Assembly (NCBI GenBank): GCA_943788005.1
Contig: CALSOP010000001.1
Location: 248,001-312,000, forward strand
Reading direction: 5' to 3'
Length of the DNA: 64,000 bases
DNA from: an uncultured Gammaproteobacteria bacterium
GTDB lineage: Bacteria > Pseudomonadota > Gammaproteobacteria > Eutrophobiales > Eutrophobiaceae
The position numbers and the translations under genes are program-made. How positions within the stretch are numbered: position 1 is the stretch's first letter; each line of letters opens with the position of its first letter. Below are positions 58,386-64,000 of the stretch, one piece after another. The notes under the pieces were generated by a model. That model saw only the letters and a list, made by a program, of their open reading frames with translations, was not told the origin of the DNA and made no database searches.

Positions 58386-59765
58386 TTATTTCCTAAGTAC
58401 AATAAACGCTGCTGCATTACCTCTAAGAATCAAAAATAAAAGCGAGTCTTCTTTTTTGTCCACTGCTTTTAAAAATTCTTCTAGGTTTTTAACTGGCGCT
58501 TTATTAACTGACGTAACAACATCGCCTGCTCTCAAACCACTACGCCAGGCGATACTGCCACGTTCTACGTTCGCAACAATAACGCCTTCTGTTTTTCCAA
58601 AGTAAGGGCTATCTTGCTCTATATCGCCAATAGAAACACCCTGTAATAATTTATTAACGGATTTTGGTTCTGTACTTACTTGTGCTCTTACATCAACTGT
58701 CACAACAAACTCAGATTCTTTGCCATCGCGTAACACTTTAAACTTGATTGTTTCACCAACGGGCAACAATCCAATACGGTTTGCAACATCATTTGCATTA
58801 ACTATATTTTTACCATCAATAGAAACAACAATATCGCCTGTCTGCAAACCGGCTTTACTCGCAGGAGAATTCTCTAACACTTCATTAATGATCGCCCCGC
58901 TTTGCTGATCAAGTCCAAAGGCTTCAGCTAGTGAAGGACTTATATCTTGCATACTAACCCCTAGAAAACCGCGTTTAACTTCACCTGTTTCAACCAGTTG
59001 TTCTGTAATCTGCATAGCAAGATTAATGGGTATAGCGAAACCAATTCCAATATTTCCACCACTCTGTGAAAAGATAGCCGTATTAATGCCGACTAATTCG
59101 CCACGAAGATTGACTAATGCACCACCTGAGTTACCCGGATTAATTGATGCATCCGTTTGAATAAAATCCTCATAGCCTTCGATACCTAAACCACTTCGGC
59201 CTAGCGCACTGACAATACCTGAAGTAACCGTCTGGCCAAGACCAAATGGATTACCTATCGCAACCACAAAATCTCCCACTCGTAATGCATCTGAGTCAGC
59301 AGGTTTAATATCAACCAAATTTTCTGCAGGCATTTTTATTACGGCCACATCAGTTTCCGGATCAGTGCCGACTACTTCTGCTTCAAGCTGACGTCCATCG
59401 CGCAAGGTCACCGTTATTTGAACTGCATTTGCAATGACATGATTATTGGTTAATACCAAACCTCTCTTGGCGTCCACAATAACGCCCGAACCCAGACTAC
59501 TGGTTTTACGTTCAGCGGGTTGTTCTGGCACATTAAAATATCTACGAAAACGTGGATCTGCAAATAAGGGATTCAATTGTTGTTTGACACGTCCTTCAGT
59601 TGCGATATTGACTACTGCAGGGGTGGCACCTTCCAACATGGGTGCAAGACTGGGTATTTCTTTTCCATCTACTCCCTGTGGCAGGGCTGCGCTTGCTGAA
59701 GTTGCTAATAAAGAAAATGTAATTAGGAATAATTGTGTAAGTAGTCTGGAAAAATAATTCGTCAT
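58386..59765 (-). CDS. Do-family periplasmic serine protease (DegP/DegQ/MucD-like)
   Basis: A 459-residue exported protease and chaperone. It has a signal peptide ending around SASA near residue 27, then a trypsin-like domain with His in LVLTNNHVIANA, Asp in DPETDVAVIKM and Ser in QTDASINPGNSGGALVNLRG, followed by two PDZ domains (RGFLGVSMQDISPSLAEAFG and NKLLQGVSIGDIEQDS). The short linker and length fit DegQ/MucD better than DegP, but the distinction is not decisive. It probably handles envelope protein damage. Confidence 0.94.
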   Translation of the reverse strand: MTNYFSRLLTQLFLITFSLLATSASAALPQGVDGKEIPSLAPMLEGATPAVVNIATEGRVKQQLNPLFADPRFRRYFNVPEQPAERKTSSLGSGVIVDAKRGLVLTNNHVIANAVQITVTLRDGRQLEAEVVGTDPETDVAVIKMPAENLVDIKPADSDALRVGDFVVAIGNPFGLGQTVTSGIVSALGRSGLGIEGYEDFIQTDASINPGNSGGALVNLRGELVGINTAIFSQSGGNIGIGFAIPINLAMQITEQLVETGEVKRGFLGVSMQDISPSLAEAFGLDQQSGAIINEVLENSPASKAGLQTGDIVVSIDGKNIVNANDVANRIGLLPVGETIKFKVLRDGKESEFVVTVDVRAQVSTEPKSVNKLLQGVSIGDIEQDSPYFGKTEGVIVANVERGSIAWRSGLRAGDVVTSVNKAPVKNLEEFLKAVDKKEDSLLFLILRGNAAAFIVLRK

Positions 59766-59852
59766 TATGTGAGTCCCTTTTTTATTCTATATATTAGGAA
59801 GTTCTTTTTTTTAAAAAGTTCATTACATTTTTTAAATTGATATGCACAGAAA

Positions 59853-59879
59853 TTTAAGGCGGGCCATGCCCGCCTTAAA
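59853..59879 (-). terminator. Intrinsic terminator after hsp20
   Basis: TTTAAGGCGGGC and GCCCGCCTTAAA pair perfectly around a three-base CAT loop. It lies just after the hsp20 stop on the minus strand, before the degQ-like gene's leader; the symmetry allows function in both directions. Confidence 0.85.
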
Positions 59880-59893
59880 TATATTTTAAACAC

Positions 59894-60346
59894 TTAACTC
59901 TTTACTTCGATTTTACGAGGCTGCACCTTTTCATGCTTTGGTAAGATAACCTCTAACACACCATCTTTGCCTTTTGCTTCAATACGCTCGGCGTCAGCGG
60001 TATCGGGTAAACTAAAGCGTCGATAAAAAGCACCACTAACACGTTCGACACGTTTATATCCTTCTTTCTCTTCACGTGCCTCTGATTCACGTTCGCCTTT
60101 AATCGTAAGCACGCCATTGTCCATTGTTATCTCAATATCTTTTGGATCAACGCCTGGTAAGTCTGCTGTAATTAAGAAACGATCGGCTTCTTCTTTTATA
60201 TCCACGGCAGGACTCCAACGACTGGTTACTACATTTGAATAATCGTTGTCATTACCTGCTGTAGTTTTATCAGCATAAGCGCGTTGGTTCAGTTCTTGCT
60301 GAAACCTATCTAAAAGACTCCATGGTTCATAATTTACTAATGACAT
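59894..60346 (-). CDS. Small heat shock protein, Hsp20 family
   Basis: A 150-residue alpha-crystallin-domain chaperone that holds unfolded proteins for refolding. It carries WSPAVDIKEEADRFLITADL, PGVDPKDIEITMDNGVLTIK, VSGAFYRRFSLPDTAD and the C-terminal GVLEVILPKHEKVQPRKIEV with an IxI-like tail. The start is MSLVNYEPWSLLDRFQQELN, as in many bacterial class A Hsp20 proteins. A GGAGG-type ribosome site precedes the ATG. No heat-shock promoter was identified. Confidence 0.95.
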   Translation of the reverse strand: MSLVNYEPWSLLDRFQQELNQRAYADKTTAGNDNDYSNVVTSRWSPAVDIKEEADRFLITADLPGVDPKDIEITMDNGVLTIKGERESEAREEKEGYKRVERVSGAFYRRFSLPDTADAERIEAKGKDGVLEVILPKHEKVQPRKIEVKS

Positions 60347-60431
60347 TTTTCTACCTCCAGAATATGTTTAGTTTGACTTAGTAAAAAGATGGGGCCAGCC
60401 AAATAGTTTTCAAGAGGTGATAATAAAAATA

Positions 60432-61079
60432 TTAAAATCTGTATGCAGTCTTAGTCATAACTTTAGAGGTTAGATTCATTAATCGCTTTACTGCTTTAGG
60501 TAAAACTTTTGCGCCTGCAGTCTCAGCAGTTGTTGCATGATGTAATTCATCTTCTCGCATTTGCTCTAAAATTGATCGACTACGCTCGTCTTTCTCGGGC
60601 AATTGTTTTAGATGATCGTCAAGATGTCTTACCACTTGGTATTCAGTTTCGGCCAAGAATCCAAGATTCCATTTGTCACCAAAACACCCGGCAATAACAC
60701 CGATGCCAAATGAGCCTAAATACCAAACTGGACCAAGGTAGCTAGTATGGCCTCCCAATTCATCTAGTCTTGACTCACACCATTCAAGATGATCTATCTC
60801 CTCATCCGCAGACTGCTGCATCGCTTTTTTGAGTTCTTCTTCACGTGCCGTTAAGGATTGCGCTTTATATAATGCCTGTGCGGCAATTTCCCCGGCATGA
60901 TTCACACGCATCAAACCCGAAACATGCTCTCTTTCATTCTCATCAAAATCAGTCTCTGGATAAGATGCGGCCGGATAAGGCCTTTTCTCCCGACTCGGAC
61001 TTGCATCCATAATATCTCCAAGAACTGAATCCAAAACCATGATCCCACGGTCAAACATACTATATTCTATTGATTTCAT
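60432..61079 (-). CDS. coq7: Coq7-type demethoxyubiquinone hydroxylase
   Basis: Di-iron monooxygenase for a late hydroxylation of ubiquinone; 215 residues, the bacterial Coq7 size. Iron ligands are in LMRVNHAGEIAAQALYKA (Glu64), ADEEIDHLEWCESRL (Glu94, His97), AETEYQVVRHLDDHL and MREDELHHATTAE. It replaces the flavin enzyme UbiF in many gammaproteobacteria. With ubiK at the other end of the window it indicates an aerobic ubiquinone-using respiratory chain. Confidence 0.94.
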   Translation of the reverse strand: MKSIEYSMFDRGIMVLDSVLGDIMDASPSREKRPYPAASYPETDFDENEREHVSGLMRVNHAGEIAAQALYKAQSLTAREEELKKAMQQSADEEIDHLEWCESRLDELGGHTSYLGPVWYLGSFGIGVIAGCFGDKWNLGFLAETEYQVVRHLDDHLKQLPEKDERSRSILEQMREDELHHATTAETAGAKVLPKAVKRLMNLTSKVMTKTAYRF

Positions 61080-61269
61080 TGGTATTTCCGTTAGTCTACG
61101 TTTGTCAGTCTGTGATTACATGTCTTGCAAAAAATAGCTTGTCTGTAAAGACCAGACTATTCAAGCATATTAGATGATAATATCGCTCGTATAATATTGA
61201 CAGGCCAGAGGTCAATCCGTACTATTCCCCCTCTTTTTTCCCCGGGTTACCCGATTTTTAGGAATTAGC

Positions 61270-61698
61270 ATGAAAACTTTCTCTGCAACACCTGCTGATA
61301 TTAAGCGCGACTGGTTCATCGTCGACGCCACAGGCAAGACTTTAGGCCGTTTGGCGACTGAAATCGCACGACGCCTTCGCGGTAAGCATAAAGCTGAATA
61401 CACCCCGCATATGGACACTGGTGACTATATTGTGGTCATCAATGCAAAAGATATCCACGTATCAGGAAACAAACGAACAGATAAAATGTATTACCACCAC
61501 ACAGGCTTTCCAGGTGGTATAAAATCAATCAGTTTTGAAAAGTTGATTGCCAAAAAACCTGAGCAAGTCATCGAAAAAGCTGTAAAAGGCATGCTGCCAA
61601 AGGGACCATTGGGTAGGGACATGTTCCGTAAACTCAAAGTTTACCCTGGCGCTCAACATCAGCATTCAGCTCAACAACCGCAAGTATTGGAGATTTAA
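61270..61698 (+). CDS. rplM: 50S ribosomal protein L13
   Basis: 142 residues, the standard length, with [60 protein letters not shown] and [30 protein letters not shown] precedes the ATG. It is the first gene of the conserved rplM-rpsI operon, ending three bases before rpsI. Confidence 0.98.
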   Translation: MKTFSATPADIKRDWFIVDATGKTLGRLATEIARRLRGKHKAEYTPHMDTGDYIVVINAKDIHVSGNKRTDKMYYHHTGFPGGIKSISFEKLIAKKPEQVIEKAVKGMLPKGPLGRDMFRKLKVYPGAQHQHSAQQPQVLEI

Positions 61699-61701
61699 GG
61701 G

Positions 61702-62091
61702 ATGTCAGACGTTTATTACAGCACCGGAAGACGCAAAAGTTCAGCCGCACGCGTATTCTTAAAACGTGGAACGGGTGAGATTACAATTAATAACCGCACC
61801 CTTGAGCAATACTTCGGGCGTGAAACTGGCCGCATGATTGTCCGTCAACCCTTGGAAACTGTTGAAATGACCGATCAGTTTGATTTCAACATCACTGTAA
61901 CGGGTGGCGGGATATCTGGACAAGCAGGGGCAATTCGACACGGCATCACTCGTGCCTTAATGGAATATGATGAAACACTACGTAAACCACTGCGCCAAGC
62001 TGGTTTTGTTACTCGTGATGCTCGTGAGGTAGAACGTAAAAAGGTCGGCTTACACAAAGCTCGTAAGCGTCCTCAATACTCAAAACGTTAA
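61702..62091 (+). CDS. rpsI: 30S ribosomal protein S9
   Basis: 129 residues with the typical start [54 protein letters not shown] and the basic C-terminal tail [14 protein letters not shown] that reaches the ribosomal P site. GGAG lies about ten bases before the ATG, within the end of rplM. It is followed by a strong terminator. Confidence 0.98.
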   Translation: MSDVYYSTGRRKSSAARVFLKRGTGEITINNRTLEQYFGRETGRMIVRQPLETVEMTDQFDFNITVTGGGISGQAGAIRHGITRALMEYDETLRKPLRQAGFVTRDAREVERKKVGLHKARKRPQYSKR

Positions 62092-62110
62092 TATCACATT
62101 TGATGTTTTT

Positions 62111-62139
62111 AAAAAGAGGGTTTTTACCCTCTTTTTTTT
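62111..62139 (+). terminator. Intrinsic terminator of rplM-rpsI
   Basis: AAAAAGAGGGT and ACCCTCTTTTT pair around a short T loop and merge into an eight-base T-run, 20 bases after the rpsI stop. Confidence 0.92.
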
Positions 62140-62140
62140 C

Positions 62141-62183
62141 GCCTACAGGGACCTCTCGGTACCCCCTTGAGTGGTGTGTAGGC
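62141..62183. other. Inverted repeat between rpsI terminator and tRNA-Gln
   Basis: GCCTACA (62141-62147) and TGTAGGC (62177-62183) can form an outer stem that encloses GGGACC/GGTACCC around a TCTC loop. No terminator run or known RNA family is evident. Confidence 0.3.
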
Positions 62184-62248
62184 AACAAATTCTCGGATGG
62201 TTTGAATAGAACCACGAAGCCATGAGAAAATATTGTCTACTAATAATT

Positions 62249-62322
62249 TGGGGGTTCGTCTAATGGTAGGACTACGGACTCTGACTCCGTCAGTAGAGGT
62301 TCGAATCCTCTACCCCCAGCCA
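62249..62322 (+). tRNA. tRNA-Gln (anticodon CTG)
   Basis: A full cloverleaf: acceptor TGGGGGT/ACCCCCA, anticodon stem ACGGA/TCCGT with loop CTCTGAC giving anticodon CTG at 62281-62283, T-arm GAGG-TTCGAAT-CCTC and an encoded CCA at 62320-62322. It reads CAG codons for glutamine. It stands singly after rpsI. Confidence 0.96.
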
Positions 62323-62438
62323 ATTTAATCAATTACTTAGTAAATTATATTTTTTACTTCCTCGAAAATAGCAAATTAAGTGGTAGTTGTTGTGACAGTT
62401 AGCCTCAAGGTACTAGGCTGTGATTTTGACACACACGA

Positions 62439-62786
62439 CTAAGGCAACAAAGACTTTAGCCACGACACTTCCTCCCCTTGAAAATAATAATTCTGTTTTT
62501 TATCGGCACTCTCATTGTAAACAACAATACTGTCTGGCTTATAAATAACTTTATCTCCGAAATCACTGAAATACCTTGTAAGGTATTCTTCGCCAGAGAT
62601 TTTATATGTGATTTTAATTATTGGGTCTGGCAAATACTCAGCTTCTTCATATGTCGCTTTTGCAGGAATAGATGCGCCTTTAACTTTCATTATCCCTTTA
62701 TAATGAATTATCTCAAAGTAGGGATGGCTTGATGCCCACACCCCAAGAATAAAAACAATAAACACACAATAAGCTAGCCTTTTCAT
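62439..62786 (-). CDS. Hypothetical small exported or anchored protein
   Basis: About 115 residues from ATG 62786, preferred because AGGGAA lies five bases upstream; an earlier ATG would add five residues. The N-terminus MKRLAYCVFIVFILGVWASS is a signal peptide or anchor. The rest is a beta-rich domain (GIMKVKGASIPAKATYEEAE, YLPDPIIKITYKISGEEYLT, YKPDSIVVYNESADKKQNYY). Family unknown. It lies in the small-gene region right of the tRNA. Confidence 0.6.
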   Translation of the reverse strand: MKRLAYCVFIVFILGVWASSHPYFEIIHYKGIMKVKGASIPAKATYEEAEYLPDPIIKITYKISGEEYLTRYFSDFGDKVIYKPDSIVVYNESADKKQNYYFQGEEVSWLKSLLP

Positions 62787-62981
62787 TTTAATTCCCTGCA
62801 TGGGAAAATTATCTATGGAATTAGGCGGTTTTACCAGTCACGCTAGCAACTAGTTTAGTTTCGTCCAAAAACACCCAATTCAGAGGACACCAAAGCACTA
62901 AGGAAGGCGTAATCTATTTAAAGCGCTTAAATAGAAAGGCTGCCCATGAAAAACTAACCATCTAGACATCAATGCAACTTA

Positions 62982-63149
62982 CTAATTATTTTTAGTATCA
63001 ATATCGTACTTAATTTCAAGTAGTGCCAGGCGAATGTCTTCTGTATCCTTACCAATGCGGCATAGAATAAAAATCCCAAACAACATCAGCCCCCTTTCAA
63101 CAGTAAATATGGCGACTAATCCTTCAATGTATTGTGTGATGTATTCCAT
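62982..63149 (-). CDS. 55-residue small protein with one membrane helix
   Basis: ATG 63149, preceded by GGGAGAA six bases away, opens a 55-codon frame beginning MEYITQYIEGLVAIFTVERG. A hydrophobic segment (AIFTVERGLMLFGIFILCRI) is followed by a charged tail (GKDTEDIRLALLEIKYDIDT). The ribosome site and the clean amphipathic tail make it a likely real gene. Not recognised. Confidence 0.55.
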   Translation of the reverse strand: MEYITQYIEGLVAIFTVERGLMLFGIFILCRIGKDTEDIRLALLEIKYDIDTKNN

Positions 63150-63332
63150 TTAATTCTCCCTTTTTATTAAATTGAGATAACAAAACATGGTATTGGCAAG
63201 CTAACTTTTCTACCCAAGATAATCCCCTATTCCATTTCAGTTAAATCAACGCTGCAATTGCCCAAGACGCAAAGGCACGTTGTCATAACGCTCGATAATA
63301 CGATGATGAAATAATATTTTTCTGCTTTGCCA

Positions 63333-63854
63333 TTACGACTTATTCCTCTGTAATTTCCGCCACTCCCAAGGCGGCATTCTATCTGCTTCTGGCAAACCCC
63401 ACAGACCAACCTTACTCTTCCTTGCTTGCTCCTCTATCTCAAATAACTTTTTGTCCTTAACGTATTTCTTATAAACCCATGCAGCACCAACTCGAATTAA
63501 CTCTGCGTTAACGTGCTTACCATCAATGTATATGTCAGCAACGTAACGACCATAGCGGTCAACTGTTTCTATCTTAGCTTTAATGTGTTTGCCAAAGACC
63601 ATATCAGACAACGCTTGTTTTGCTTTGTTGCCATAAGGTTGACGTTTCTCAGGCGTGTCAATTTGTGCGAGTCGTATCTTGTATTGTGTTTTGATTAACA
63701 GAAGCGTTAACGTATCACCATCCGTTATCTTTATAACTTTTCCATGATAGGCAGCACCTTTGTTTAGCTTAGGCTTTTCCTCAGCATTGATGTGATTTGC
63801 AGCAGAGAAATTCGCGAGGAAAACTACTATCAATAATATAATTTTCTTTTGCAC
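63333..63854 (-). CDS. Thermonuclease family (SNase-like) secreted nuclease
   Basis: A 173-residue protein with a signal peptide (about residues 1-24, IILLIVVFLANFSAANHINA). The staphylococcal-nuclease-like OB domain has GKVIKITDGDTLTLLL (metal Asp), KIRLAQIDTPEKRQPYGNKA (catalytic Arg and Glu) and VDRYGRYVADIYIDGKHVNA (second Arg), ending RKSKVGLWGLPEADRMPPWE. It should hydrolyse DNA or RNA in the periplasm or outside the cell. It lies among small unknown genes near the right edge. Confidence 0.93.
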   Translation of the reverse strand: MQKKIILLIVVFLANFSAANHINAEEKPKLNKGAAYHGKVIKITDGDTLTLLLIKTQYKIRLAQIDTPEKRQPYGNKAKQALSDMVFGKHIKAKIETVDRYGRYVADIYIDGKHVNAELIRVGAAWVYKKYVKDKKLFEIEEQARKSKVGLWGLPEADRMPPWEWRKLQRNKS

Positions 63855-64000
63855 TCTTAATATTATTATTTATAGGCGAAGGATATTTATGCGCCAGACA
63901 ACGCTATCTTACCTTGGTGACACAACTTGACGAGGAGGTGACCGTGCAACAAACATACCCCCAATCGTTGAGATTTTTCTCTCTAGCTACTGAATAGGCA

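Noticed and set aside
62009-62215. 68-residue minus-strand frame over the rpsI end and terminator
   Set aside because: It runs through the rpsI terminator and C-terminal coding region in antisense and has no start signal.

Overview
The window looks like chromosome of a low-GC, free-living gammaproteobacterium. Supporting evidence is the uvrA / MFS / ssb neighbourhood, rplM-rpsI, a Coq7-type ubiquinone hydroxylase and UbiK, ZapE, OxyR, ComM, ApaGH, and glnK-amtB beside a TorF-type porin. No plasmid, phage, insertion sequence, rRNA or CRISPR array was seen. The species cannot be fixed from the sequence.

The first 14.5 kb is a nitrogen-acquisition region. amtB-glnK and a TorF-type porin each follow a sigma-54-type -24/-12 element with two NtrC-like boxes upstream. 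Next comes a long minus-strand cluster with a third such promoter at its head (14371-14484). It contains a guanidine-I (ykkC) riboswitch, a NitT/TauT-type ABC importer (binding protein, permease, ATPase), a creatininase-family hydrolase, a type III glutamine-synthetase-like ligase, a second guanidine-I riboswitch, a 32-codon small ORF, two DUF1989 proteins of the carboxyguanidine deiminase family, a stand-alone carboxyltransferase part of a urea/guanidine carboxylase, and allophanate hydrolase. This reads as a guanidine uptake and nitrogen-assimilation island under general nitrogen control and guanidine sensing. The biotin carboxylase and biotin carrier parts are absent, and two enzymes with no place in the known pathway sit inside the operon.

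From 14.5 to 29 kb are housekeeping and small unknown genes: comM, apaG-apaH-SOUL, a phosphoesterase, an alkyltransferase-like gene heading a run of small unknown genes, an ADP-ribosylglycohydrolase, the lgt-thyA-mlaC-folA operon, and an HDOD plus GAF-GGDEF pair. From 29 to 43.8 kb are central metabolism and repair: pckG behind a structured leader, the serC-serA-serB operon with 4-base overlaps, glcB, a PfkB kinase, uvrA, an MFS transporter and ssb. From 43.8 to 64 kb are a 1551-residue PAS/GAF/GGDEF/EAL protein, pyruvate kinase, sulfite reductase with its DUF934 partner, zapE, rmuC, a phosphatase, oxyR, a Do-type protease, hsp20, coq7, rplM-rpsI, tRNA-Gln and a few small genes including a secreted nuclease.

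Several genes are broken by indels. uvrA has one extra G in a G5 run. A membrane protein at 38.4 kb lacks one base. The rmuC start is out of frame with its membrane anchor. pyk and the DUF934 gene, which converge at 48.8-50.8 kb, carry several indels each while their neighbours are intact. These may be true mutations or local consensus errors; reads are needed to decide.
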